64,000 bases of DNA, from assembly GCA_028285345.1 (NCBI GenBank), contig JANQPT010000008.1, forward strand, positions 38,755-102,754. The letters are read 5' to 3'. Source of the stretch: Planctomycetales bacterium. Its GTDB lineage: Bacteria; Planctomycetota; Planctomycetia; Planctomycetales; Planctomycetaceae. The notes under the pieces are model-generated. The model saw only the letters and a list, made by a program, of their open reading frames with translations. It ran no database searches and was not told where the DNA came from. The translations under genes and the position numbers were made by a program. Positions 1-9,155 of this stretch are shown here, piece by piece. How positions within the stretch are numbered: position 1 is the first letter of the stretch; the number at the start of each line of letters is the position of its first letter.

Positions 1-401
1 GCCAACAAACAACCGCAGAACGTCAGCGAAATGCCCCAGAAAACCGGTTTCATTGTGGGATCTCTCCAAGGTGTGATGAAACGGAAATGATTCCAACCGA
101 TCCATCTGCCAACCGCAGAGTAGCTCGGCGCAGTCAACAAATTAGTGGAAACTGACTTGTGAGAGCTTGGCTTTTGAAGGGAACGAGTGAGAGCACACTT
201 ACATTTTTAGTCACTGCTCATACCAATATACAAGTGGGCTGTGCAGCGCCCACGGGATTTCGCCGAGATCCGCCTCAAAATTAGATGTTTCCCTATACGG
301 ACAACAATCAGAACTGGGTAACTCAGTTCACGATTTCCAGTGTGCATTGGTTGACACTGATTAGGAGCCGCAAATAAGCGTCAAGCGGGCGAATCCAGAC
401 A
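1..401. other. Non-coding left edge, nothing recognised
   Basis: No reading frame with coding character, tRNA or obvious repeat was seen here. The stretch is more AT-rich than the following genes and lies beyond the 3' end of the DUF456 gene. It may be the flank of a gene outside the window. Confidence 0.4.
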
Positions 402-959
402 TCACAGCAGCGCATCGGCGGCGATGACCACCACCATCACCGCGCCGACGATCAGTTTCCCGACTGTACCCAGCACCCGCCCCACCAAGGCCGCTTGGCT
501 GACGGTCATCGATTCGGAATGCGTTTTGCCCTTCCAGCTTTCGCCGACGTACGCTCCGCAGAACGCCCCTGCCGCGGCGCCGCCTACGGCCGCGATCACT
601 GGGCCGACCAGAGGAATGGGAATTCCGACGATCGCGCCGATCAGACTTCCCGCTACGGCACCAACGATCGAAAGCACCATGCCGCGCCGGCTGCCACCCT
701 CTTTGGCGGCGCCGGCCGCACCGGCAACAAATTCGACAAACTCGCCCAACGCCGCCAGCGCAGCGACGACGCCCACCACCCACCAGGAGATCCCGCCAGG
801 ATCGTCGGTGTGGTAAAACCAGGCAAACAGCGCCGCCAGACCGACCATCAGCCAATTGCCCGGCAGAGTCAACAGCGTCAAACACCACGCGGCACAACAG
901 GCAAGGATCAGCAGCGCCGCCCAGCAGTAATAGATGATTTGCGGCGTCAACTCGCTCAT
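402..959 (-). CDS. DUF456 family membrane protein
   Basis: A 185-residue, very hydrophobic protein. Two membrane segments occupy about residues 9-47 and a third about 57-80. A glycine/alanine-rich pair of helices follows (about 93-135), with a GxxxG-like repeat around IVGIPIPLVGPVIAAVGG, and a last helix lies at about 165-183. This order, including the central Gly/Ala-rich hairpin, is typical of DUF456, an inner-membrane family of unknown function. The ATG start is followed directly by a short polar segment and the first helix. It lies about 100 bases downstream of hom on the same strand, with no sign of a shared role. Confidence 0.75.
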   Translation of the reverse strand: MSELTPQIIYYCWAALLILACCAAWCLTLLTLPGNWLMVGLAALFAWFYHTDDPGGISWWVVGVVAALAALGEFVEFVAGAAGAAKEGGSRRGMVLSIVGAVAGSLIGAIVGIPIPLVGPVIAAVGGAAAGAFCGAYVGESWKGKTHSESMTVSQAALVGRVLGTVGKLIVGAVMVVVIAADALL

Positions 960-1057
960 GAGATTGGTGTCAGTCTCGAAATGAAGTTCGTTCCCGGACG
1001 TCGATCGAGCACGGAAGAGATCGCCCCCCTACACTGTTGTTCGCAAGACAGCGGCAT

Positions 1058-2362
1058 TTATTCCGCGACGCTCATGCGCACACAGGGAGAATGCAGGGAA
1101 TCGAGCCGGTTGAGTTCCGCCTCAGCGGCCCGCATTTTGCCCTCTGTCGTGCGGTGCGTCATGATAAACACGGGCACGGGGGGCTCTTTGCCGTTTTGGA
1201 CTTCGGGACTTTCGTGCTGCACGACCGATGCGATGCTGATGCCGTTGCGGCCCAGAATATCGGTAATGTCGGCCAGCACGTGGGGGCGGTCGAGCGCGTT
1301 GAAACGGAGATAGAACTTGCTGACGATGTCGTCGATCGGCTGCACCTCATATTCGGCGCCTTCGCCGGGAAGGACCAGCGTCTTAAACGTCAATTGCGCT
1401 CTCCCGACCGCCATATCGATGATGTCGGCTAAAACGGCGGACGCGGTCGGAAGCTGACCAGCGCCTTGTCCGGAAAACCACGTTTCTCCCACGGCATCGC
1501 CGGTCACTTTGACCGCGTTAAAGGCGCCTTGGACGTCCGCCAGCGGCAGATGTTTGCGGACCAGCGTAGGTGAGACGTGTAGTTCCAGTTTGCCGTCGTG
1601 CAGACGGGCCACGGCCAGCAGCTTGACGACGTAGCCCAATTCGTCGGCGCACTTCAGGTCGTCCAGTTCGAGCGAGTCGATTCCAGTGCAGGGAAATTGC
1701 GACAGCGAAACCGCCGTGCCAAACGCAAGCAGAGTCAGGATCACGAGTTTCTGCGCCGCGTCGGTGCCATCGACATCCATCGCCGGGTCCGCTTCGGCAT
1801 AACCGAGTTCCTGCGCCCGCCGCAACACATCTCCGTAGGACTCTTCTTTGTCGGCCATTTCGGTGAGAATGAAATTGCTCGTGCCATTCAGAATTGCCGA
1901 CAACGACGTGATTTGATTGCCCGCCAGCGCACAGCAGACGTTCGCGATGATCGGGATGCCGCCCGCGACCGACGCCTCGAATGCGATCGAACGGCCCAAC
2001 TCCCGCGCGTGGGCGAACAGTTCGGCCCCGTGTTCGCACAACAGAGCTTTGTTGGCTGTTACTACATCCTTGCCTGCGGAAAGCAATGAGAGCATCACTT
2101 CGCGGGCCGGATCGGTGCCTCCCATCAGTTGCACGGCGAGTTCGATTTCCGGATCGTCGACGATGTCGGCGATGCGATCGGTCAGCACTCCCGGCGGCAG
2201 GTCGATGTCGCGAGCTTTGTTCAAATCGCGGACCGCGACGCGGCGCAGCTCAATCGGACGTCCGGCGCGGCGGGTGATGCGTTCCGCTTCGCCGAGCAGA
2301 ATTTTGGCCACGCCGCCGCCGACGGTGCCGAAACCGATCATGCCTATCTTCAGGGGTTTCAT
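1058..2362 (-). CDS. hom: Homoserine dehydrogenase
   Basis: 434 residues, the usual length of the ACT-bearing form. It reduces aspartate semialdehyde to homoserine with NAD(P)H on the way to threonine and methionine. The N-terminus has the Rossmann motif IGMIGFGTVGGGVA (about 6-19). The catalytic region has the family signature around GGIPIIANVCCALAGNQ and the segment AEADPAMDVDGTDAAQKL. The last 80 residues form an ACT domain (LADITDILGRNGISIASVVQ), usually the site of threonine feedback. The ATG at 2362 begins exactly at the Rossmann strand. dapB, the other branch from aspartate semialdehyde, is near 32 kb, not linked. Confidence 0.95.
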   Translation of the reverse strand: MKPLKIGMIGFGTVGGGVAKILLGEAERITRRAGRPIELRRVAVRDLNKARDIDLPPGVLTDRIADIVDDPEIELAVQLMGGTDPAREVMLSLLSAGKDVVTANKALLCEHGAELFAHARELGRSIAFEASVAGGIPIIANVCCALAGNQITSLSAILNGTSNFILTEMADKEESYGDVLRRAQELGYAEADPAMDVDGTDAAQKLVILTLLAFGTAVSLSQFPCTGIDSLELDDLKCADELGYVVKLLAVARLHDGKLELHVSPTLVRKHLPLADVQGAFNAVKVTGDAVGETWFSGQGAGQLPTASAVLADIIDMAVGRAQLTFKTLVLPGEGAEYEVQPIDDIVSKFYLRFNALDRPHVLADITDILGRNGISIASVVQHESPEVQNGKEPPVPVFIMTHRTTEGKMRAAEAELNRLDSLHSPCVRMSVAE

Positions 2363-2735
2363 GCGTACCCTTCGACCGACGAGCGTCGGGCCCGCTCTGC
2401 GGACCGCCCTTGCACAAGTTTCGCGAATCGACCATTGCGGTCCGCAGAGCGGACCCTACCAACTTGCTTTTCCGAATCTGACTCAACAGTTTTGCCCCGA
2501 AGGGGCATTGACAAGCCAGCCCAGGACCGAGTGGAGCGGCAAGTGCCGCGCAGCGCCGCCCTGGGAGAATGGATTGGCGATCACCACCAAGCCCTGAAAG
2601 GGCGTGACAATACGATTTGACCTCAGGTTTCGCCCCGTCAGGGCTTATCGTGTGACAACTCTCTCACCCAGGGCGACGCTTCGCTCTGCCCCGGGCTGAC
2701 ATGTTTAGGCCCCTTTGGGGCATTCTCGCAACTGC
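2363..2735. repeat. Intergenic palindromes between hom and purC
   Basis: No gene is seen. A perfect 16-base inverted repeat has arms 2392-2407 and 2437-2452 (GCGGTCCGCAGAGCGG and its complement), separated by 29 bases. Further on, short self-complementary GC-rich runs (CCCCGAAGGGGC, CCCTGAAAGGGC, CCCTTTGGGGC) recur. These resemble bacterial extragenic palindromes. No T-tract marks a Rho-independent terminator. Confidence 0.6.
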
Positions 2736-3626
2736 CTATTTCCAGGCAAAGTCGTGTTTGGCCAGCGTCTCGTATGCCTCGATATACTTGTCACGGGTCT
2801 TGGAGACGATCTCATCCGGCAGTGGAGGGGGTTCGCTGTTGCGGTCCCAGCCGGCTTCCACCAACCAGTCGCGGACGAATTGTTTGTCGTAGGAGGGTTG
2901 CGACTTGCCCGGCTGATATTGATCCTTGGGCCAGAACCGCGAACTGTCCGGCGTGAGCACTTCGTCGATCAAGATGATCTCGCCGTCCCGCAGCCCAAAT
3001 TCGAATTTGGTGTCGGCGATGATGATTCCCTCCTTGGCCGCGTAGTCCGCCCCCGCTTGGTAGACGCTGAAGCTCAAGTCCCGCAGCCGGCTGGCGGTCT
3101 CTTCAGAAACAATTTCGCACATCTGCTCGAACGAGATGTTGATGTCGTGCCCGCTGGTCGCCTTGGTCGCCGGCGTGAAGATCGGCTCGTCCAGCTTGTC
3201 GCTTTCGGTCAATCCGCTGGGCAGCGAGATTCCGCAGACCTTGCCGGATTCTTGATACTCCTTCCAACCGGAACCGGAGAGGTAGCCCCGGACGACGCAT
3301 TCGACGGGAAAGACTTCGGTCTTGAGCACGACCATGCTTCGCCCGGCAAGCGATTCGACGTCGGTTCCCTCCGGCAGGTCGAGATCGCCGGTGTCCATGC
3401 TGATCAGATGGTTCCGCACATCGAGCCGGTCGAACCAGATTTTGCTGAGTTGCGTGAGGACGCGTCCTTTGTCGGGAATCCCGGTCGGGAGCACCCAGTC
3501 GAAGGCGCTGATCCGGTCGGTGGCAACGAACAGCAATTTGTCGCCGAAATCGTAGATGTCCCGCACCTTTCCTCGTTTCGGTTCGCGGCCGGGAATCGAA
3601 CTCTGCAGCAGGGCTTGATTGGTCAT
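2736..3626 (-). CDS. purC: Phosphoribosylaminoimidazole-succinocarboxamide synthase (SAICAR synthase)
   Basis: 296 residues, matching the long (yeast/plant-like) form of the enzyme. It condenses CAIR with aspartate using ATP, step eight of purine synthesis. Visible motifs are the N-terminal GKVRDIYDF nucleotide-binding loop, [27 protein letters not shown], and the C-terminal [28 protein letters not shown]. All are diagnostic of SAICAR synthase. It starts at an ATG and stands alone, about 370 bases from hom. Confidence 0.96.
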   Translation of the reverse strand: MTNQALLQSSIPGREPKRGKVRDIYDFGDKLLFVATDRISAFDWVLPTGIPDKGRVLTQLSKIWFDRLDVRNHLISMDTGDLDLPEGTDVESLAGRSMVVLKTEVFPVECVVRGYLSGSGWKEYQESGKVCGISLPSGLTESDKLDEPIFTPATKATSGHDINISFEQMCEIVSEETASRLRDLSFSVYQAGADYAAKEGIIIADTKFEFGLRDGEIILIDEVLTPDSSRFWPKDQYQPGKSQPSYDKQFVRDWLVEAGWDRNSEPPPLPDEIVSKTRDKYIEAYETLAKHDFAWK

Positions 3627-3863
3627 GATAGAATCGTGTGTGCATAAAAAAATGGACAGAAACCTCCGATCCGCGGCTGCCGTTCGCCGCTGGACGGAGG
3701 CCAGTTTAGCAAACCGGGAATTGATTGAACACCAACGGGAATTTGAACAGCGCAGCCCACGTGTTGTCCGGATTTGGTTCAGAAAACATTGCTGTCGAGC
3801 CGAGCAACTTGGTATCTTGGACGCGGACAGCGGTCCTCATGAACTTCCACCCATGCTAAGCGA

Positions 3864-4076
3864 GTGAGCCAAATGTACAGCGGATTCTGGGAGGGTGGCA
3901 GCGAGACGTATGAAGCCGCTTTGCACGAAGAATACACGGTCCAACTCAATGAACTGCAGAAACAGCTCAAGCAGTGCGATGAGGACGCCGAGCGGTCCAC
4001 AATAAAAGTGCGGATCAAGTCCACAGAAGCGGAATATCGGACGAAGCTGAACGACGTTGACGATCTGCTGTTTTGA
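3864..4076 (+). CDS. Small charged coiled-coil protein, copy 1
   Basis: About 70 residues (GTG at 3864, or ATG at 3873), not recognised as a named family. After a short aromatic N-terminus (YSGFWEGG), residues 17-65 are strongly charged and heptad-like (LNELQKQLKQCDEDAE), suggesting one amphipathic helix or coiled coil. It ends in DDLLF. It is clearly a paralogue of the gene at 4206: both have a W near the N-terminus, the pattern AAL-x(3-4)-E, L(N/D)EL, one Cys in a QC(D/N) context, a TEAE/VETEF segment and a C-terminal LLF. The twin genes sit in a locally duplicated block. Confidence 0.55.
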   Translation: MSQMYSGFWEGGSETYEAALHEEYTVQLNELQKQLKQCDEDAERSTIKVRIKSTEAEYRTKLNDVDDLLF

Positions 4077-4113
4077 TGACAGCCCAGTTCTTGAAACGAG
4101 ACAGGCAATAACT

Positions 4114-4173
4114 ATGCGCTCGATGTTGTTCATCGGACTCGCGACAATCATGTATGAGAGTCTGACCGTGTAG
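4114..4173 (+). pseudogene. Possible truncated lipoprotein start, relic of local duplication
   Basis: A 19-codon frame begins MRSMLFIGLAT and stops. It lies after the first small coiled-coil gene, where the intact lipoprotein begins after the second copy. Its RSM-hydrophobic opening resembles the RSMALALISVAM opening of the gene at 4471. I read it as the decayed second copy of that lipoprotein, leaving only part of the signal peptide. The resemblance is short, so this is tentative. Confidence 0.3.
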
Positions 4174-4205
4174 GAATTCAGTTCGGTGGCGGATTTGGAG
4201 CAGGC

Positions 4206-4415
4206 ATGATGGGCAATTCCTTCTGGACCCGGGGCCGTCGGGCATATGCGGCGGCGCTAAGACGTGAACACTGCGAGCAATTGGATGAGCTGCGGTCAAA
4301 GCTCGACCAGTGCGACAATGATTCGCAGCGGCTGGTCGTCGAAGAAGAGATTGAGACGGTCGAAACCGAGTTTAAGATTAAGCTCAAAGGAAATGACGGG
4401 CGACTGCTATTTTAG
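4206..4415 (+). CDS. Small charged coiled-coil protein, copy 2
   Basis: 69 residues from ATG (4206 or 4209), paralogous to the gene at 3864. A tryptophan-containing N-terminus is followed by a long charged helix (LDELRSKLDQCDNDSQ, then EEEIETVETEF) and the ending DGRLLF. The function is unknown. It lies 55 bases upstream of an L7/L12-domain lipoprotein and may be co-transcribed with it. The pair (small helical protein, lipoprotein) seems to have been duplicated, with the first lipoprotein lost. Confidence 0.55.
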   Translation: MMGNSFWTRGRRAYAAALRREHCEQLDELRSKLDQCDNDSQRLVVEEEIETVETEFKIKLKGNDGRLLF

Positions 4416-4470
4416 CAGCCACAAATGCTCAACTGCGCGGGTCTTAGCCAACATTGGAGAAGTCAGGAGA

Positions 4471-4791
4471 ATGCTCACTCGCTCGATGGCATTGGCACTC
4501 ATCAGCGTGGCGATGTTGGTGATTGCCGGCTGTAGCGGCAACTCCGATGGTGACGCTGCAAACCGATCCGGCGAATCGAAATCACGATTCGATGTTGTTA
4601 TTACCGGATACGGTGACAGTAAGATTTTGGTCATCAAAACTGTCCGTGAAGTAACCGGTTTGGGGCTGAAAGAGGCGATCGAGCTCGTAGAGTCTGTGCC
4701 AAAGCCGCTTAAAACAGGCATTTCACTGGACGATGCAACTGAAATAAAGGATGCCATCGAGTCTGCAGGTGGAACCGCTGAGATTCGTTAA
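4471..4791 (+). CDS. Lipoprotein with a ribosomal L7/L12 C-terminal-like domain
   Basis: 106 residues. The ATG at 4471 follows a purine-rich AGGAGA. Residues 1-20 form a lipoprotein signal with lipobox VIAGC, cysteine at about 21. After a short polar linker, residues 38-106 match the C-terminal domain of ribosomal protein bL12: FDVVITGYGDSKILVIK, VREVTGLGLKEAIELVE, the PKPLKTG loop, and the DDATEIKDAIESAGG helix. In the ribosome this domain recruits translation GTPases. Here the signal peptide would place it outside the cytoplasm, so it must do something else. The domain match is strong by eye; the role is unknown. Confidence 0.75.
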   Translation: MLTRSMALALISVAMLVIAGCSGNSDGDAANRSGESKSRFDVVITGYGDSKILVIKTVREVTGLGLKEAIELVESVPKPLKTGISLDDATEIKDAIESAGGTAEIR

Positions 4792-4826
4792 ACATAGTCG
4801 TTGTCAGTCACGACAGAGGGTTCCTT

Positions 4827-5426
4827 ATGAGCACAGACGACGAACTCCAACAGCGGATCGACGAGTTGGAGCAACAGGTTTCCGATCTGCAGGAGAAGAA
4901 GCACGCCAAGCATTCCCATCCCCACCAGCAGAAAAAGTCTGTCCGCAAACGATCAGAGCGGACGTTGTGGGGCATGCCGCTGTATGAAATCGCCAAAGGC
5001 CCCGATCCGGAAACGGGTGAGGTTCGCGGGCATGCGCGGGGCGTAATCGCCATCGGCGACGTGGCGACCGGTATTCTGGCGATCGGCGGCATCGCGCGGG
5101 GCCTGTTCGCGATCGGCGGCATCGCGTTTGGCGGCGTTTGTATCGGCGGATGCTCCTTCGCGCTGCTGTTTGCCTTTGGCGGAGCGGCGGTGGGCGTCCT
5201 GGCTTACGGCGGGGCGGCCGTCGGGCTGCTCGCGGTGGGAGGGGCCGCCGTCGGAGTGATCGCCGTCGGCGGAGCCGTAGTTGGCTATTACGCGTGCGGG
5301 GCGGCGGCGACCGGCAAATTTGTGCTCAGCACGCTACACCAAGATCCGCAAGCCGTCGATTTCTTTCGGGAGAATCTCTCCTGGCTCCCCAAAGTTGCGG
5401 AGATGCTTAAGGCGGCTGAGAAGTAG
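4827..5426 (+). CDS. Coiled-coil protein with Gly/Ala hydrophobic repeats
   Basis: 199 residues, not a named enzyme. Residues 1-30 are a heptad-like acidic helix (LQQRIDELEQQVSDLQEKK) followed by a basic His/Lys patch. Residues 70-165 are a run of about ten short repeats of the type AxGGxAxG (for example AIGGIARGLF, AFGGAAVGVL, AVGGAAVGVI). A non-repetitive 30-residue tail follows. The repeats could be membrane hairpins or a left-handed beta-helix-like solenoid. The ATG at 4827 follows the lipoprotein stop by 36 bases on the same strand, so the two may share a transcript. Confidence 0.6.
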   Translation: MSTDDELQQRIDELEQQVSDLQEKKHAKHSHPHQQKKSVRKRSERTLWGMPLYEIAKGPDPETGEVRGHARGVIAIGDVATGILAIGGIARGLFAIGGIAFGGVCIGGCSFALLFAFGGAAVGVLAYGGAAVGLLAVGGAAVGVIAVGGAVVGYYACGAAATGKFVLSTLHQDPQAVDFFRENLSWLPKVAEMLKAAEK

Positions 5427-5433
5427 TGCGCCG

Positions 5434-5733
5434 TCAGAAGATGCCCAAGTGATCCCGCGCGTCGTCGGTCATGCGGTCGGGGCTCCAGGGGGGGGCCATG
5501 ACCAGTTTGATTTCCGCTTCGCTGACGTCTTCCAGGTTTTCCAGCGCCATTTTGGCCTGCTGGACCAGTTGCGGGCCGGCGGGGCAGGCGGGGCTGGTGA
5601 GGGTCATGTCGACGGTGACCTTGCCTTCGTCCTCTTCGACGGCGTAGATCAAACCGAGATCGACGACGTTGATCATCAATTCGGGATCGATGACGTTCTT
5701 CAGCGCTTCGAGCAAGGTTGTTTCATCGGCCAT
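5434..5733 (-). CDS. DUF59/MIP18-type iron-sulfur assembly factor (SufT-like)
   Basis: 99 residues, a single DUF59 domain. Family features are DPELMINVVDLGLIY near the N-terminus, the reactive cysteine in TSPACPAG (about residue 50), and PPWSPDRMT near the C-terminus. Relatives (SufT, PaaD, CIAO2) help mature Fe-S proteins. It is the last gene of the minus-strand suf run, 62 bases after the Rieske gene, which supports that role. The alternative PaaD function is unlikely because no phenylacetate genes are present. Confidence 0.85.
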   Translation of the reverse strand: MADETTLLEALKNVIDPELMINVVDLGLIYAVEEDEGKVTVDMTLTSPACPAGPQLVQQAKMALENLEDVSEAEIKLVMAPPWSPDRMTDDARDHLGIF

Positions 5734-5795
5734 GTTCTGTGCTCCCAGGTTCGGTGTTCCTTAGATTTCGGCAGGCGGGAGCCTGCCCTACCTGA

Positions 5796-6107
5796 TTAGT
5801 CGACGCTGACCAAGATCGCTCCGTCCTCAACTTTGACTTCGTAGGTCGGCACGGCCTCGAACGCCGGCATGCACAAGGCGGCGCCGGTCGTCACGTCGAA
5901 CCGTGCGCCGTGGCGGGGGCAGGTGATTTCGGTCTCCTCCAGCGGGCCATCGGTCAGTGGTTGTCCGTCGTGGGTGCAGACGTCCTCGATGCAGTAGTAG
6001 TCGTCGCCGACGCGCAACAGGAGTACGGGCACGTTGTTGACAACCGCCGCTTTTCGTCCCCCCGGCGGAACGTCGTCCACCGTCGCGATTTGCTGAAATT
6101 CCGCCAT
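5796..6107 (-). CDS. Rieske [2Fe-2S] ferredoxin-like protein
   Basis: 103 residues, a soluble Rieske domain. The cluster ligands are visible: CTHDGQ (CxH) and, about 17 residues on, CPRHGARFD (CxxH). No signal or membrane helix is present, so it is cytoplasmic, like the ferredoxin subunits of ring-hydroxylating oxygenases or small NirD-like proteins. It lies between sufD and the DUF59 gene on the same strand. It may be an electron donor or simply a client of the SUF machinery. The substrate is not deducible. Confidence 0.88.
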   Translation of the reverse strand: MAEFQQIATVDDVPPGGRKAAVVNNVPVLLLRVGDDYYCIEDVCTHDGQPLTDGPLEETEITCPRHGARFDVTTGAALCMPAFEAVPTYEVKVEDGAILVSVD

Positions 6108-6217
6108 AGCCGATTCTCAATTCAATTGTCAATTACCGTTACCCGGCGAGCGGCATGCGTCAGCTTGCCGTTAACTTTGTAAGGTGTGACGCTTCGACAT
6201 TGTTTTACGTTACCCGC

Positions 6218-7558
6218 CTAGATGCGGCCGATACCGAGTTTTTTCTCCACCGCTTGGCTTAACGTTTCGCGGACCATTTCGATGGGGATGCGGTCGTAGA
6301 CGCCGTGGAAGAAGCCTTCGACGATCATGTGCATCGCCTCATACTCCGTCATTCCGCGGCACATGCAATAAAAGATCTGCTCTTCGTCGACGCGTCCCGC
6401 CGTCGCGCCGTGGGTGCAGCGGACGTCGTCCGCTTCGATTTCCAAACCGGGAATCGCGTCGACTCGGCAGGTCGGCGTGAGCACCAAGCTGTCGTTACGT
6501 TGATAGCCGTCGGTCAGTTGGGCGTCTTTCTCGACTCGAATCATGCCCCGCCATATCACCCGTGAGCGGTCGCGCAGGACGTCCTTGTAGAGCAGGTCGC
6601 TGCGTGTGTGCGGCGCTTCGTGGGCCTGTTTGGTGTAGTACGAGAGCGTCTGCCGCTCAGTGGCGAAAGTGACACCGTTGACTTCGGCTTCGGCGCCGCG
6701 TCCCTGAAGGACCACGTCCTGATGCACGTGCGCCAGCTTCGCACCCAGAGCGGCAACCGTCCATTGCAGCTTGCCGTCTCGTTGAACCAATCCGCCCTGA
6801 TGGGCGAAGTGCCAGGTCTGTTGATTCCAGTTCTGCAATTGCACGTAGCGGAGGTTGGCGCCTTGCCCGACGAGCAATTCGACGGCGCCGATGTGCAGTC
6901 CCGGCGCGTCGGCGGCGGTCGAAGCGGTTTCTTCGAGCAGTGTGGCAGATGCACCGTCTTCGAGGATGATTAGCGTGTGGCTCAATTCGGCCGCGCCGGG
7001 TGCCGCAAGGCCGATTAAGCTGTGCAGCGGTTCTTCGAGGCTGACGTTGCGCGGCACATAGAGCACGGTTCCGCCGGTCCAGAACGCAGCGTGCAATGCG
7101 GCGAAACGATCGGTGTCGGGATGCACCGCCCCGCTCATCAGGTGCGGCTCAAGGATTTCGCGATGATCGCGGACCAGTTCGGAAAGATCGCCGAACAACA
7201 CGCCTTGAGCGACCAACTCGTCGCTGACGCGCGTCGTCGTGGAGGTTCCGTCGACGTGCGCCACGGCACCGGCAAATGTGGCCCGGTCGTGCATCAAGGT
7301 GTCGAACTCGGCCGCCGGTTTGCCGGCAGATTGGATTTCAAATGCCGCCGGATCGAATCCGCGCAGATTGACCCGTTTCCACTCTTCGGGATCAAGTTCC
7401 GTCGCCGCCTTTTGCTGATAGATCTCAAACGCCCGCCGTCGCAAGTCGGTGACCCAGGCCGGTTCGTCGCGGGATTCGAGAAAACGCTCAAACGCCGCCG
7501 CATCAAAGCCGCCGCTGGTGGCGGGTGCTGAAATGGTGGATTCCGCTGGTGAGTTCAT
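6218..7558 (-). CDS. sufD: Fe-S cluster assembly protein SufD
   Basis: 446 residues from the ATG at 7558. A longer frame reaching 7627 has a non-conserved low-complexity start, so I prefer 7558. The SufB/SufD beta-helix core shows HTLIILEDGASATLLEE, the segment LRYVQLQNWNQQTWHF, and the C-terminal CRVDAIPGLEIEADDVRCTHGATAGRVDEEQIFYCMCRGM, including the conserved cysteine/histidine of the SufB-SufD interface. SufD joins SufB and SufC in the SufBC2D scaffold that builds Fe-S clusters. It is 130 bases downstream of sufB. Confidence 0.95.
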   Translation of the reverse strand: MNSPAESTISAPATSGGFDAAAFERFLESRDEPAWVTDLRRRAFEIYQQKAATELDPEEWKRVNLRGFDPAAFEIQSAGKPAAEFDTLMHDRATFAGAVAHVDGTSTTTRVSDELVAQGVLFGDLSELVRDHREILEPHLMSGAVHPDTDRFAALHAAFWTGGTVLYVPRNVSLEEPLHSLIGLAAPGAAELSHTLIILEDGASATLLEETASTAADAPGLHIGAVELLVGQGANLRYVQLQNWNQQTWHFAHQGGLVQRDGKLQWTVAALGAKLAHVHQDVVLQGRGAEAEVNGVTFATERQTLSYYTKQAHEAPHTRSDLLYKDVLRDRSRVIWRGMIRVEKDAQLTDGYQRNDSLVLTPTCRVDAIPGLEIEADDVRCTHGATAGRVDEEQIFYCMCRGMTEYEAMHMIVEGFFHGVYDRIPIEMVRETLSQAVEKKLGIGRI

Positions 7559-7688
7559 TTTTGATTGAGGGTTGAGGGTTGTGAACCCCCGGCGGAGCCG
7601 GGGGCTGACGGGGGGGGACGATTGCAATCCGAATCGGCCCCCGGGTTTGTCGGGGGTTTGCCACTGATAAGCCGACTCGGTTTTGCGG

Positions 7689-9104
7689 TTAACCGACGGA
7701 ACCTTCCATTTGCAATTCGATCAGCCGGTTCATTTCGACCGCGTATTCCATGGGCAATTCCTTGACCAGCGGTTCAATGAATCCGGTGACGATCATCGAC
7801 GAGGCTTCCGCTTCGGTCAGACCGCGGCTCATCAGATAGAACAGCTGCTCATCGCTGATCTTTGAGACGCTCGCTTCGTGTTCGATGGTGACGTCGTCGT
7901 TGTCGACTTCAATATACGGATAGGTGTCGCTGCGGCTCTCCTCGTCGAGGATGAGCGCGTCGCAAATTACGTTTGACTTCGAGTGATGCGCTCCCTTGGC
8001 CACCTTGGCCAGCCCGCGATAGCTGCTGCGGCCGCCCCCTTTGGAGATGCTCTTGGAGATAATCCGGCTGTAGGTGTTCGGGGCGCAGTGCACCATCTTG
8101 GCGCCGGCGTCTTGGTGTTGGCCTTGATTCGCGAAGGCGATCGACAGCGTCTCGCCCCGGGCTCCCGGTTCCATCAGGAATACGGCGGGGTACTTCATCG
8201 TCAATTGCGAACCGAGGTTGCCGTCGACCCACTCCATCAGCGAATCGCCGTAGGCCATGGCCCGTTTGGTGACAAGATTGTAGACGTTGTTCGACCAGTT
8301 TTGGATTGTCGTGTAGCGGAAGCGGCCCTTCTTTTTAACGATGACTTCCACAACGGCGGAGTGCAGCGATTCGCTGCTATAGGTCGGTGCCGTGCAGCCT
8401 TCGACATAGTGCGCCGAAGCGCCTTCGTCGACGATGATCAATGTCCGCTCGAACTGGCCCATGTTTTCCGAGTTGATGCGGAAGTAGGCTTGCAGCGGAA
8501 ACTCGATATGTACGCCGGGCGGAACGTAAATAAACGATCCCCCCGACCAGACGGCGGAGTTCAGAGCGGCGAACTTGTTGTCGCTGGGAGGAATGACCGT
8601 GCCGAAGTACTCGCGGAACAATTCGGGGTGTTGTTGCAGCGCCGAATCGGTGTCGGTGAAAATCACACCCTGCTTTTCGAGGTCTTCCTGCAAGCTGCCA
8701 TAGACAACTTCCGATTCGTATTGGGCTTTGACACCCGCCAGGTATTTCTTTTCCGCTTCCGGAATGCCCAAGCGGTCATAGGTCCGGCGGATTTCGTCCG
8801 GGACGTCGTCCCAACTCCCCTCGGGACGGTCGGACGCGCGGACGTAATAATAGATGTCCTGATAGTCCAGCTGGGAGAGGTCACCACCCCACTCAGGCTG
8901 CGGCTTTTGGAAGAAGATTTCCAACGACTTCTGGCGAAACTCGCGCATCCACTCCGGCTCGTTCTTCATCTCCGAAATCTGCGCCACGATTTCGGCGTCG
9001 AGCCCTTTGCGGCTCTTGAAGACGTAGTTGTCCTCGGAGTCGCGAAAGCCGTATTTGTATTCGCCAATATCCGGCGCGGCTTTGGCGTCGAGCTCAGTCG
9101 TCAT
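7689..9104 (-). CDS. sufB: Fe-S cluster assembly scaffold SufB
   Basis: 471 residues, normal SufB length. It has the characteristic N-terminus ([20 protein letters not shown]) and [15 protein letters not shown]. The core beta-helix includes [20 protein letters not shown] (about 245-264), whose cysteine is the conserved scaffold residue, then [13 protein letters not shown] and [15 protein letters not shown]. The C-terminal [28 protein letters not shown] pairs with SufD. It starts at ATG 9104, about 50 bases after sufC. It is the main scaffold of the SUF system. Confidence 0.97.
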   Translation of the reverse strand: MTTELDAKAAPDIGEYKYGFRDSEDNYVFKSRKGLDAEIVAQISEMKNEPEWMREFRQKSLEIFFQKPQPEWGGDLSQLDYQDIYYYVRASDRPEGSWDDVPDEIRRTYDRLGIPEAEKKYLAGVKAQYESEVVYGSLQEDLEKQGVIFTDTDSALQQHPELFREYFGTVIPPSDNKFAALNSAVWSGGSFIYVPPGVHIEFPLQAYFRINSENMGQFERTLIIVDEGASAHYVEGCTAPTYSSESLHSAVVEVIVKKKGRFRYTTIQNWSNNVYNLVTKRAMAYGDSLMEWVDGNLGSQLTMKYPAVFLMEPGARGETLSIAFANQGQHQDAGAKMVHCAPNTYSRIISKSISKGGGRSSYRGLAKVAKGAHHSKSNVICDALILDEESRSDTYPYIEVDNDDVTIEHEASVSKISDEQLFYLMSRGLTEAEASSMIVTGFIEPLVKELPMEYAVEMNRLIELQMEGSVG

Positions 9105-9155
9105 AATTTATCGCTCCCTGCGCGAAGTGAGATTCGCGCGGTCAATAGATGTCGC

